Shown here one piece after another: positions 16,943-25,148 of a DNA stretch of 25,148 bases (the stretch's first letter is position 1; every line of letters starts with the position of its first letter). Origin of the DNA: Liminaster sp964567855. Its GTDB lineage: Bacteria > Bacteroidota > Bacteroidia > Bacteroidales > UBA3663. The notes beneath the pieces were generated by a model. It was not told the origin of the DNA. It searched no databases and saw only the letters and a list, made by a program, of their open reading frames with translations. Both the position numbers and the translations under genes were made by a program. Location of the stretch: assembly GCA_964567855.1 (NCBI GenBank), contig CAZMOE010000037.1:1-25148 (forward strand), written 5' to 3'.

Positions 16943-17949
16943 TGAATATGATTAAGTTAAGGACAGAAATTGAACCAATACTATCGTTATCTCCCATCGG
17001 ATGTAACGATAGTATTTTGTTCTTGGGTTCTTGCTTTTCCAATCATATCGGTCGATGGCTTGCCGAATCTTGTCTGGATACTTTTTGCAATCCGTTCGGT
17101 GTTCTGTATAATCCGGCCAGCATTGGAAATAATCTTCTGAATGTCTTATCCGGCAGAGAATATGATGCTGAGGTGGATATAACCAGAGGAATCATACGCT
17201 GGGATCCTTCATCCGGAGTGTATTATAGTTTCGATCATCATGGCTGTTTTTCTTCTGAAACACCGGAGACCTTATGTTCCGATTTGAATGCTCTTTCGAT
17301 CAATGTCGCCCGTTTTCTGTCTAAATGCCGCCATCTCGTTATTACGTTTGGCAGTTCTTATGTCTATAAACTGGTCTCGAGCGGAAGCGTTGTTGCCAAC
17401 TGTCATAAATTTCCTTCCTCGTTGTTTCTCCGAAATCGGCTCTCTGTCGAAGAGATTGTCGATCAATGGGATGAGGTGATTCGCCGGTTGCCGGACAAAC
17501 ATTTTCTTTTTACAGTCAGTCCGATTCGGCATCAGCGGGACACGTTGCATGGTAATCAACTGAGCAAAGCGACTTTATTGCTGGCGATCGACAGATTGGC
17601 AGACCGGTTCCCGGAAAGGGTGGAATATCTGCCCGTCTATGAATTGTTTATGGATGATCTGCGAGACTATCGTTATTATGCAGAAGATTTGCTCCATCCC
17701 TCCGAATTGGCCATTAAAATTGTAAAAGAATATTTCCGGAACTGCTGTTTCTCGAAAGAAGCCTGTGCTTACGTGGATGAGATTACCGCTTTACGGCAAG
17801 CTCTTGACCATAGGCCTTTACTGCCGGATTCTGACGCCTATCAACAATTTCTGCATCAAAATATATTAAAAATAGACCGTCTTATTGAGAAATACCGTAT
17901 CTTTACACTTGAAGAATTGAAGAATAAGTTCAAAGCAAGACTTTTATAA
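16942..17949 (+). CDS. GSCFA domain protein, possible SGNH-type hydrolase
   Basis: The protein has 335 residues and no signal peptide. It opens with FLGSCFSNHIGRWL, the motif that names the GSCFA family (Ser30, Cys31). A later TVSPIRHQRDTLHGNQLSKA segment is also typical. Near the end of the domain DLLHPS places Asp249 and His252 in a DxxH arrangement like block V of SGNH/GDSL hydrolases, with GSCF in the place of GDS. An esterase or acyl hydrolase activity is therefore a reasonable inference; the substrate is unknown. Its start overlaps the clpX stop by one base (an ATG two codons later is possible), and it ends 10 bases before murF-alr. That tight link suggests a role in the cell wall or its precursors. 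Confidence 0.85.
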   Translation: MNMIKLRTEIEPILSLSPIGCNDSILFLGSCFSNHIGRWLAESCLDTFCNPFGVLYNPASIGNNLLNVLSGREYDAEVDITRGIIRWDPSSGVYYSFDHHGCFSSETPETLCSDLNALSINVARFLSKCRHLVITFGSSYVYKLVSSGSVVANCHKFPSSLFLRNRLSVEEIVDQWDEVIRRLPDKHFLFTVSPIRHQRDTLHGNQLSKATLLLAIDRLADRFPERVEYLPVYELFMDDLRDYRYYAEDLLHPSELAIKIVKEYFRNCCFSKEACAYVDEITALRQALDHRPLLPDSDAYQQFLHQNILKIDRLIEKYRIFTLEELKNKFKARLL

Positions 17950-17959
17950 CAGATTTTAT

Positions 17960-20467
17960 ATGCCATATCGTTATAATTTGACGCAAATTGCAGAAATTTT
18001 AGGCGCTCAATTAAAAGGTGGACTTTTAGCCAGTGCCGCGACGCAACCGCAGATTTCATATTTGCTTACCGACAGCCGCTCATTAACATTTGCGGACCAG
18101 ACGTTGTTCTTTGCCTTGATTACGCCGAAGGGGGACGGTCATTGTTATATCGGTTCATTGTACGGGCAAGGGGTTCGAGCCTTTGTGATCAGCCGTACCG
18201 ACGGGCCGTTTTACAAGCTTTGTCCGGAAGCCTGGTTTCTGGTGGTGCCCGACACTCTTTCCGCATTGCAGAAATTGGCGACTTTTCATAGGAAACGCTT
18301 TTCAATTCCGGTTGTAGGGATCACAGGCAGTAACGGAAAGACAACGGTCAAGGAATGGTTGTATCAGCTCCTTCATGATTATAAGAATATCATTCGTTCT
18401 CCACGAAGCTATAATTCGCAGATCGGGGTTCCTCTATCTGTGTGGCAGCTAAAGCAGGACAGTAATTTGGCTATTTTTGAGGCCGGTATCAGCCGGACCG
18501 GAGAAATGGCGAAACTGGAGTCTATTATAGCACCTACGATTGGAATTTTGACCAATATAGGAGAGGCCCATCAGGAAAATTTCTCCAGCCGGATGCAAAA
18601 ACTCATTGAAAAGCTGTTGCTTTTTAAAAATTGCGATGTCATTATCTACAATGCGGACATTCCCAATATTGCGGAAGCCCTGGAATTGGCCGGTATCGGT
18701 GCCCGTTCGATGGCCTGGACATTGAAACATAAAGATGCGCAGATTGAAATTTTATCGGCAAAGCAACAAGGCCAGAAGCGGCTGATCCGGTATATGTTTA
18801 TGGGGATCATGGATGGAGAGTTTACCCTTCCGATGTGCGATGAAGCCGGATTGGAGAATGCATTAAACTGTCTTGCCCTGATGTTGTATTTGAATATTCC
18901 GAGGGAAGAGATCCAGGTGCGGATGGAGAAGCTGGAACCGATCGCGATGCGGATGGAGGTAGTCGAGGCCGTTCGTGATTGTTTGATCATCAACGATGTC
19001 TATAATTCGGATTTGCGGTCTTTTGAAATTGCATTGGATTTCCAGAAAAGACGGGAATCGTCCATATTGCGCAATAGCCTGATTCTTTCCGACATTCAGG
19101 AAAGTGGTCTGACTTCGGAGTCCCTTTGCCGGAAAGTGGCCGACCTCTGTCGGATTCATCCGTTCTATCGGTTTATCGCTATCGGGCCGGTTTTGTCTGC
19201 TCACCGGAAGATTTTTAACAGCGTGGCGGAGAAAAAATATTTCTATGAATCGACGGAAGATTTTTTGCAGTCGGATGTTTTACAGGACTTTTCCAATGAA
19301 CTTATTTTGTTGAAGGGAGCCCGTCGTTTCAAGTTTGAACAGATCAGCGACCGTCTTCAACTTCGTCGGCACGAAACCGTGCTGGAAATTAACTTGGATT
19401 CGATTGTACATAATTTAAACCGTTATCGTTCGCATCTGCGTCCGGAGACTAAGATCGTCTGCATGGTCAAGGCCTTCGGTTATGGAAACGGTTCTTACGA
19501 GTTGGCAAAAACATTGCAGGATCAGCATGTCGATTATCTGGCGGTCGCTGTGGCCGATGAAGGTGCGGAATTGCGTCGGCAGGGAATCCGGGTGCCCATC
19601 ATGGTGATGAACCCGGAACAGTCGGCATTCCGTACGATCATTACTCATCGGCTGGAGCCTGAGATTTATAGTTTCAGATTGTTGGAGGCATTTGTGAGGG
19701 AGTGTGAGAAAATGGGCGTTACGCAGTATCCGGTTCATATCAAAATAGATTCCGGAATGCATCGTCTGGGATTCCTGCCTGACGAGATGGAAGCCTTGAT
19801 TTCGGCACTGCAACAACGTCATACGGTCTGTGTGCGCAGTGTTTTCTCTCACTTTGCAGGAGCTGACGGCTCGGAATTCGACGAATTTACGGAAGAGCAA
19901 GTAAAGCGTTTCTTGTATTGCGCTGACCGGATTTGTGCGGCGTTACCTCATAAGGTATTGCGGCATATTCTTAATTCCGCCGGCATTGAACGTTTCCCGC
20001 AATATCAATTTGAGATGTGCCGATTGGGAATCGGACTGTATGGCATCGAGGCGTCAGAGCAGAATATGGGGTTGCGACCGGTTTCTACTTTAAAAAGTAC
20101 GATTTTGCAGATCAAAGAGGTGCCCTCCAGCGAAACCGTGGGTTATAGCAGACGCGGACATCTTACGAGACTGTCTCGCATAGCGATGGTGCCGATCGGA
20201 TATGCCGACGGATATGATCGCCGTCTTGGAAATGGCCATGCATCGATGATTGTTGCCGGCAAGCGTTGTCCGACAGTGGGAAATGTATGTATGGATGTCG
20301 CATTTTTGGATGTGACGGATTGTGCCGATGCCCGAGAGGGGAGTGAGGTCGTTATCTGGGGAGACGGATTGCCTGTAAATGAACTCGCTGATATTCTGGA
20401 AACGATTCCTTATGAGGTCATTTCTACGGTCAGCATGCGGGTGAAACGGTTATATTATAAAGAATAA
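17960..20467 (+). CDS. bifunctional MurF ligase / alanine racemase
   Basis: Two peptidoglycan precursor enzymes are fused in 835 residues. The N-terminal part (about 1-465) is MurF, which adds D-Ala-D-Ala to the UDP-MurNAc-tripeptide; it has the Mur ATP loop GITGSNGKTT (120-129) and the NDVYNSD motif that follows the central domain. The C-terminal part (about 472-835) is alanine racemase, which makes D-Ala from L-Ala: PLP lysine Lys504 in MVKAFGYG, catalytic Tyr729 in VGYSRRGH, and GYADGYDR with VCMD downstream. This fusion is known in Bacteroidota and would channel D-Ala supply to its use. The start MPYRYNLTQIAEILG is 10 bases after the GSCFA stop, which places it in the clpP-clpX-GSCFA operon. 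No clear terminator follows. Confidence 0.95.
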   Translation: MPYRYNLTQIAEILGAQLKGGLLASAATQPQISYLLTDSRSLTFADQTLFFALITPKGDGHCYIGSLYGQGVRAFVISRTDGPFYKLCPEAWFLVVPDTLSALQKLATFHRKRFSIPVVGITGSNGKTTVKEWLYQLLHDYKNIIRSPRSYNSQIGVPLSVWQLKQDSNLAIFEAGISRTGEMAKLESIIAPTIGILTNIGEAHQENFSSRMQKLIEKLLLFKNCDVIIYNADIPNIAEALELAGIGARSMAWTLKHKDAQIEILSAKQQGQKRLIRYMFMGIMDGEFTLPMCDEAGLENALNCLALMLYLNIPREEIQVRMEKLEPIAMRMEVVEAVRDCLIINDVYNSDLRSFEIALDFQKRRESSILRNSLILSDIQESGLTSESLCRKVADLCRIHPFYRFIAIGPVLSAHRKIFNSVAEKKYFYESTEDFLQSDVLQDFSNELILLKGARRFKFEQISDRLQLRRHETVLEINLDSIVHNLNRYRSHLRPETKIVCMVKAFGYGNGSYELAKTLQDQHVDYLAVAVADEGAELRRQGIRVPIMVMNPEQSAFRTIITHRLEPEIYSFRLLEAFVRECEKMGVTQYPVHIKIDSGMHRLGFLPDEMEALISALQQRHTVCVRSVFSHFAGADGSEFDEFTEEQVKRFLYCADRICAALPHKVLRHILNSAGIERFPQYQFEMCRLGIGLYGIEASEQNMGLRPVSTLKSTILQIKEVPSSETVGYSRRGHLTRLSRIAMVPIGYADGYDRRLGNGHASMIVAGKRCPTVGNVCMDVAFLDVTDCADAREGSEVVIWGDGLPVNELADILETIPYEVISTVSMRVKRLYYKE

Positions 20468-20571
20468 ACCGCCGGATACGGGCAATGGGTAACCGATGCA
20501 CGTTTAACGGCAGTCTTTTATACAGATTCATCAAACAATTATATAATAGTCATTTAAAATTTAATACCATT

Positions 20572-23445
20572 ATGCAGACTAAGGTTTTAGCGAAATTGCA
20601 TCGACTCGTTTTCGGAACGGGTTTGCTATGTCTGACGCCTGTTGCTATGGCGCAAGAGTCAGAATTTGTCTACCTCTCCGGAACCGGGGTCAACGACACC
20701 AGAACATGGAGCTTTAAATGCACCGATGGCCAGCGTGCCGGCAAGTGGGGTAAGATTGAAGTCCCTTCACAATGGGAGTTGCAGGGATATGGTGAATATA
20801 CCTATGGCCGCTGGTATGTGGATAAGAATGTCAAGATGCCAAGTCATGAAGAGGGTTTCTATGAATATTCCTTTAAGGTTCCTTCCGCTTGGAAAGGTCA
20901 GACAGTAAGGATCTGGTTTGACGGAGTAATGACCGATACCGAGGTTTCCATCAACAACCAGGTGGCCGGAGAAATTCACCGCGGCGGTTTTTACCGGTTC
21001 AGCTATGACATTACCGATCTTCTTCAGTATGGAAAGAAAAACAAGCTGAATGTTCATGTATGGAAACATTCCGATAACAAGAGTGTCAACGCGGCCGAGC
21101 GTAAAGCCGACTGGTGGCTCTTCGGAGGTATCTACAGACCGGTTTGGCTGGAAGTGTCGCCTGCCACGTCCATTCGTCATATTGCCGTCGATGCCAAAGC
21201 CGACGGTTCTGTTTCAACCGATGTGGAATTGAGCGGAGAGGTCGACGGATACACGCTTTCCGCAGCTGTGTACCCGTTGAATTCTACGACCCAGGTCGGT
21301 AAAACCTGTGGGATTTCCGTTCAGGCAGGAGGAAAACAGACCATTTCATTCCGTTGCCAGGAGATAAAACCCTGGAACTGCGAACAGCCTAATCTTTATA
21401 CGCTACAGGTAAATCTGCATGACAAAAACGGAGCGGTTGTCCATACCAAGACGGCGCGCATCGGTTTCCGTACCATCGAATTCCGTCCGAAAGACGGCCT
21501 CTACATGAACGGCACGAAGCTTATCGTCAAAGGCGTTAACCGTCATAGCTTCACGCCCGAGGGCGGCCGCACCACAAGTCCGGAATTGAGCCTTATGGAT
21601 GCTCGGATCATCAAAGGAATGAACATGAATGCCGTGCGTTCCCACTATCCGCCGGACGAGCATTTCCTTGACGTGTGCGATAGTCTCGGTATCCTGTATA
21701 TGGATGAGCTTGCCGGCTGGCAGAACGGTTACGACAATGAAGTGGGACCGAAGTTATTGGCCGAGATGATCCGTCGCGATGTCAACCATCCGAGCATTTT
21801 TATCTGGAGCAACGGTAACGAGGGAGGCTGGAACGAAAAATTGGATGCTCATTTCGCCGATTATGATCCGCAACGGCGCCATGTGGTGCATCCCTGGGCC
21901 GATTTTAATCAGTTGGACACCCATCATTATCCGGCTTACCTTACCGGAGTCGGCCGTTTCACCAACGGCAGCAATGTTTTTATGCCCACGGAATTTATGC
22001 ATGCCATGTACGACCAGGGAGGCGGAGCCGGTCTGGCCGATTTCTGGCAACGCTGGCTGACATCGCCTCTCTTTGCCGGAGGTTTCATCTGGGTGTATTG
22101 CGACGAGGCTCCCATGCGTTCCGATAAAGGCGGTATTCTGGATAGTGATAAGAGCAATGCCCCCGATGGCATTGTCGGACCACGTCGGGAAAAGGAAGGC
22201 AGTTATTATGCCATCCGCGAGGTGTGGAGCCCCATTCAAATCAAACCTATTCGCATTACAGACTCCTATCGAGGTGAACTATTCGTTTCCAATGGCTATC
22301 TTTTCAGTAATTTGGAAGGTTGCAGTCTCAATTATCGTCTCCAGCGTTGTCCGTCTCCTCTTACCGTGGCCGAAGGAGATCTCAACGTCCAGTGTACTGC
22401 AAGCGGCAGTATCGTTTTGCCCGACATCAAGCCCGGAGAAACCCGAACGGTCACTCTGCCTCTCGTCGATTTGCAGGAAGCCGATGTTCTGGAAATCGAT
22501 GCCGTCGGCATTCATGGGGACACCGTCTGCACATGGAGTTTCCCGGTCCATACTCCGGCCGAATATTTCCGTTCGCAGCTTGCGTCCCATCCTTCCACCA
22601 TGCAACTTGAACATCCGGAGGCTGTTGCGAGTGACCAGGAGGTCGTTCTCAGTAACAGCCGGATGGAAGTACGTTTCAGCAATATCGATGGAAAGATTAT
22701 CCGCATTACGAAAAACGGAAAAGAGATACCTTTTAACAACGGACCTGTGGCGGTAGGCATGAAAATGAAATACCGTCCCGATCTCAGCACCGTCCGCACG
22801 GAAGGAGAGGAGGCCGTCTTTGTGGCCCGTTATCAGGGTGGCGTTGACAGCATCGTCTGGCGTCTAACCCATGATGGATGGCTCGATATGGATGCCGTGA
22901 TGCTTAATCGTGCCGGTGGCGGTGGCGGTTTCGACGACGCATTTATGGATACGGAAGTATATAATCTCGGTCTGACGTTCTCTTATCCGGAAGACCAATG
23001 TACCGGTATGACCTGGTTGGGCCGCGGTCCTTATCGCGTCTGGAAAAACCGGATTCCCGGCACTAACTATTCTGTCTGGCACAAGGATTATAACAATACC
23101 ATTACCGGAGAATCGTTTGAAAATCTCATCTATCCGGAGTTCAAGGGGCATCATGCCAACCTGTATTGGGCGCGACTGGAAAGCAAGAACGCACCGGTGA
23201 CCATCTATACTGCCAGTGAAAACATCTACTTGCGTGTCTTTACTCCCGAAGAGCCTGCCGGCCGTGCCGGTGGTAAGCGAACGATGCCGGCTTTCCCGGA
23301 AGGCGACATCAGCCTGCTGCTTGATATTCCGGCTATTCAGTCATTCAAGCCGATTTCTCAGCAAGGTCCTCAATCGCAGCCCGGAAACATCCGGATCAAG
23401 AAGGGTGACGACGGTCTGCGCATTCGTGCCACCTTCACGTTCTGA
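20572..23445 (+). CDS. secreted glycoside hydrolase family 2 protein (beta-galactosidase-like)
   Basis: The enzyme has 957 residues from the ATG at 20572, which gives a good signal peptide (LVFGTGLLCLTPVAMA, cleaved before Gln28). The upstream in-frame ATG at 20485 would add 29 residues that spoil it. The domain order is that of GH2: sugar-binding jelly roll (WYVDKNVKMP, GVMTDTEVSIN), immunoglobulin-like sandwich, then the TIM barrel. The barrel has acid/base Glu417 (NGNEGGW) and nucleophile Glu474 (PTEFMHAM), followed by DFWQ. The C-terminal part resembles the Bgal_small_N domain of LacZ (WLGRGPYRVWKNR). Export suggests breakdown of a glycan in the periplasm or outside; the exact linkage cannot be fixed. 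No SusC/SusD pair, regulator or other CAZyme is present nearby. A terminator follows. The coding sequence looks richer in C-ending codons than the genes to its left. Confidence 0.92.
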   Translation: MQTKVLAKLHRLVFGTGLLCLTPVAMAQESEFVYLSGTGVNDTRTWSFKCTDGQRAGKWGKIEVPSQWELQGYGEYTYGRWYVDKNVKMPSHEEGFYEYSFKVPSAWKGQTVRIWFDGVMTDTEVSINNQVAGEIHRGGFYRFSYDITDLLQYGKKNKLNVHVWKHSDNKSVNAAERKADWWLFGGIYRPVWLEVSPATSIRHIAVDAKADGSVSTDVELSGEVDGYTLSAAVYPLNSTTQVGKTCGISVQAGGKQTISFRCQEIKPWNCEQPNLYTLQVNLHDKNGAVVHTKTARIGFRTIEFRPKDGLYMNGTKLIVKGVNRHSFTPEGGRTTSPELSLMDARIIKGMNMNAVRSHYPPDEHFLDVCDSLGILYMDELAGWQNGYDNEVGPKLLAEMIRRDVNHPSIFIWSNGNEGGWNEKLDAHFADYDPQRRHVVHPWADFNQLDTHHYPAYLTGVGRFTNGSNVFMPTEFMHAMYDQGGGAGLADFWQRWLTSPLFAGGFIWVYCDEAPMRSDKGGILDSDKSNAPDGIVGPRREKEGSYYAIREVWSPIQIKPIRITDSYRGELFVSNGYLFSNLEGCSLNYRLQRCPSPLTVAEGDLNVQCTASGSIVLPDIKPGETRTVTLPLVDLQEADVLEIDAVGIHGDTVCTWSFPVHTPAEYFRSQLASHPSTMQLEHPEAVASDQEVVLSNSRMEVRFSNIDGKIIRITKNGKEIPFNNGPVAVGMKMKYRPDLSTVRTEGEEAVFVARYQGGVDSIVWRLTHDGWLDMDAVMLNRAGGGGGFDDAFMDTEVYNLGLTFSYPEDQCTGMTWLGRGPYRVWKNRIPGTNYSVWHKDYNNTITGESFENLIYPEFKGHHANLYWARLESKNAPVTIYTASENIYLRVFTPEEPAGRAGGKRTMPAFPEGDISLLLDIPAIQSFKPISQQGPQSQPGNIRIKKGDDGLRIRATFTF

Positions 23446-23481
23446 TGTGACGGTTCCGGCTTTCCGCCGGCTATAGAATCG

Positions 23482-23523
23482 GATGTCCCGACAGCTTTCT
23501 GCCGCTGCCGGGACATCTCTTTT
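23482..23523 (+). terminator. intrinsic terminator after the family 2 glycoside hydrolase
   Basis: A 14-pair stem with one mismatch (23482-23495 with 23504-23517; outer part GATGTCCCG / CGGGACATC) and an 8-base loop is followed by TCTTTTA. It lies 36 bases after the hydrolase stop. Confidence 0.88.
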
Positions 23524-23717
23524 ATGATAGGTGGTGTTTCCGGTTTTATTTTTTTCATTGCCTGCGGACTTTGAACCCGTTTCCTGGGGCCGTTTTGCAC
23601 TGAGATTATTCTTGTCGGTCCTACCTGACGAAAATATTTGCCTGTATATATGATAGGTTGCTTTCCCTGTAAAATTTTTGTCGATACCATTATTATTGGA
23701 GGTGCCTGCAGCGTAAA

Positions 23718-23749
23718 TTTGGTGAGAATTGAAAAAATCAGTATCTTTG
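23718..23749 (+). promoter_or_regulatory. promoter of the phospholipase D-like gene
   Basis: TTTG (23718-23721), 20 bases, TATCTTTG (23742-23749): an exact Bacteroidota -33/-7 pair with the same spacing as the promoter at 12688. It implies a leader of roughly 65-70 bases before the ATG at 23824 and shows that the gene is transcribed separately from the upstream hydrolase. Confidence 0.88.
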
Positions 23750-23823
23750 TACCGTATTTTTGATACACTCCCTATGGCATAAGTGCTTATTTTTCATCAC
23801 CGGTTTGTTTTAAGTAGCTAAAA

Positions 23824-25125
23824 ATGATGCGTGTCAAATGCAACTTATTTCTCAGCTTGTGGTTGTTCATGTTGATGTGGACCCAAGCTATTTCCAATCA
23901 TACCGTACCCGATTCTTCTGCCGATTCGTTGCTTACGGCGGCCTTGCTGCATCAGGGCATTGCTCCGTGCGGAGATTCGGAAGTGGAGGTATTTACCAAT
24001 GGACGAGATAAGTTTGAGGACCTGCTGCATGTAATAGACCGGGCCCGTCATCACATACATATCGAATATTTTATTTTTGCCAATGACAGCATCGCCAATC
24101 GTCTTTTGGAGCTTCTGCGCCGTAAGGCCGCCGAGGGGGTAGAGGTACGCCTTGTTATCGATGATTATAAGTCCTCCTGCCGCAACTACGGCTATACTCC
24201 GGAACGTTGCGAGGCTCTTCGCGCAGAAGGAATCGATGTCAGAATGTTCGATCCGTTTCGTTTCCCTTATGTCAATCACATCGCACGTGATCACCGTAAA
24301 ATCGTTGTTGTCGACGGACGGATAGGATATATCGGCGGTCTGAATGTCGCAGATTATTACATCACCGGCAATCCGCAGATTTACGGGGCCTGGCGCGATA
24401 CCCACGTCCGCATCGCCGGTCCCGCCGTTGAAGGGATGCAGCAACTTTTTCACGAGGCCTTTATCTCCAGCGGGGGGGAGGCCTATGATGGTGCGCCTTA
24501 TTATCCTTATACGACTCGCTGGCATGACAACGATACGGTAGATCTTTCCTATTTCTCGCTGCCTGTCGGATTGCCGGCCCGCAGGATTGCCTTTGTGGAA
24601 CGGTCGAAGGAAAAGAAAGCGGAAATGCGCCGCATGTTTATCGCTGCATTCAATTCGGCACAAAAAAGGCTTCTCATCGTATCTCCCTATTTCCTGCCTA
24701 CTACCGGAGTAAGACGCGCGCTGATAGATGCCATCGATCGCGGAGTCGATGTCCAGATCCTTTTGTCGCATGCCAGCGATGAGCCTCTGCTACAGGCTGG
24801 TAATCTTAATTTCGCGCAACGTCTGATTCGGCATGGTGCCAAAGTTTTTCTGTACAACGGTGCTTTTCATCACAGTAAGATACTCATGGTCGACGATTCT
24901 TATTCCATGGTCGGTTCTGCCAATTTAAACAGCCGTTCTTTACGGTGGGATTATGAGGCCGGATGTTTTATCTTCAGTCCGGAGGTCACCCGGCGTTTGA
25001 CCGAAGTTTTCGAGGATGACAAGCGGCATAGCGACACCATGACTCTTTCTACCTACAAGGCATTGCCTGCCAAACAGCGCTTTTGGGGTGGGATCGTGAA
25101 TCATTTTTTGACTCCGGTTTTGTAG
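23824..25125 (+). CDS. exported phospholipase D / cardiolipin synthase-like protein
   Basis: The protein has 433 residues with two complete HKD motifs: His157-Lys159-Asp164 (DHRKIVVVDG, followed by IGYIGG) and His350-Lys352-Asp357 (HHSKILMVDD, followed by VGSANLNSRS). These, the GxxxxWRDTHVRIAGP stretch and the C-terminal NHFLTPVL resemble bacterial cardiolipin synthases, which join two phosphatidylglycerols. The usual two N-terminal transmembrane helices are missing; instead residues 1-23 look like a cleavable signal peptide (FLSLWLFMLMWTQAIS). This points to a soluble or loosely bound periplasmic enzyme, acting on phospholipids from outside the inner membrane, or to a phospholipase D rather than a synthase. 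It has its own promoter. The window ends 23 bases after the stop with no terminator visible. Confidence 0.88.
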   Translation: MMRVKCNLFLSLWLFMLMWTQAISNHTVPDSSADSLLTAALLHQGIAPCGDSEVEVFTNGRDKFEDLLHVIDRARHHIHIEYFIFANDSIANRLLELLRRKAAEGVEVRLVIDDYKSSCRNYGYTPERCEALRAEGIDVRMFDPFRFPYVNHIARDHRKIVVVDGRIGYIGGLNVADYYITGNPQIYGAWRDTHVRIAGPAVEGMQQLFHEAFISSGGEAYDGAPYYPYTTRWHDNDTVDLSYFSLPVGLPARRIAFVERSKEKKAEMRRMFIAAFNSAQKRLLIVSPYFLPTTGVRRALIDAIDRGVDVQILLSHASDEPLLQAGNLNFAQRLIRHGAKVFLYNGAFHHSKILMVDDSYSMVGSANLNSRSLRWDYEAGCFIFSPEVTRRLTEVFEDDKRHSDTMTLSTYKALPAKQRFWGGIVNHFLTPVL

Positions 25126-25148
25126 TGGAGAGAAAATATATTAACTTT

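Larger units (their letters stand above)
23446..23823 (+). other. intergenic region with hairpins, terminator and promoter
   Basis: This 378-base gap holds a small hairpin (CCGGC, five-base loop, GCCGG at 23456-23470), the terminator of the hydrolase gene, about 190 bases without recognisable features, and then a promoter about 75 bases before the next ATG. I see no RNA gene or convincing small coding frame in it. Confidence 0.7.

Noticed and set aside
20485..20571. Longer start for the family 2 hydrolase (29 extra residues)
   Set aside because: The ATG at 20572 is followed by a clean signal peptide; the longer N-terminus is polar and would block recognition.
22073..22756. 227-residue frame inside the family 2 hydrolase gene
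   Set aside because: It lies wholly within a clear GH2 coding sequence in another frame and shows no domain.
23845..24771. 308-residue open frame antisense to the phospholipase D-like gene
   Set aside because: The sense strand has two HKD motifs, a signal peptide and a promoter; the antisense frame has no recognisable domain and is a codon-bias shadow.
1..25148. CRISPR array, tRNA or rRNA genes, insertion sequences, attachment sites, defence or toxin-antitoxin genes
   Set aside because: I looked for regular repeats, tRNA-like arms, transposase or integrase motifs and small paired genes, and found none.

Overview
The window looks like a chromosomal housekeeping segment from a member of the Bacteroidota, most likely order Bacteroidales. 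The basis is threefold. Promoters have the Bacteroidota -33/-7 form (TTTG, 20 bases, TAnnTTTG; two exact copies). Starts lack clear Shine-Dalgarno sequences and sit in A/T-rich leaders, often ending TTATTATG. The gene families are typical of the group: a fused MurF-alanine racemase, a GSCFA protein, gyrA followed by a TPR protein, a patatin-barrel protein, and an RluA-type enzyme with a long N-terminal extension. I cannot name a genus. I see no rRNA, tRNA, CRISPR array, insertion sequence or phage gene.

Layout. (1) 1-6.8 kb, plus strand: the 3' end of a membrane-protein gene, a surface patatin-barrel protein, DNA gyrase subunit A with an unusual acidic insert, and an exported TPR protein closed by a strong terminator. 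(2) 6.8-12.6 kb, minus strand: a possible 34-residue Cys/Lys-rich peptide, a manganese catalase, a GlsB/YeaQ-type small membrane protein, an RluA-family pseudouridine synthase and polynucleotide phosphorylase. The catalase and GlsB families suggest a stress-related patch; RluA and pnp form an RNA-metabolism pair. (3) 12.7-20.5 kb, plus strand: a lipoprotein with a thioredoxin-like domain that lacks the CxxC, then greA, a HIT protein, clpP, clpX, a GSCFA protein and murF-alr. The genes from clpP to murF-alr are nearly contiguous, tying regulated proteolysis to peptidoglycan precursor synthesis. (4) 20.5-25.1 kb, plus strand: a secreted family 2 glycoside hydrolase with a terminator, and, under its own promoter, an exported phospholipase D/cardiolipin synthase-like protein. 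This last region looks richer in G+C and C-ending codons.

Most of the window is ordinary core genome and I do not see an obvious new multi-gene system. The items most worth checking are the Cys/Lys peptide behind the Mn catalase, whose enzyme tail carries a similar CxC/Lys motif; the CxxC-less thioredoxin-fold lipoprotein; the GSCFA protein with SGNH-hydrolase-like motifs in the wall-precursor operon; the acidic insert and Gly at the quinolone position of GyrA; and the cardiolipin synthase-like protein with a signal peptide in place of membrane helices.
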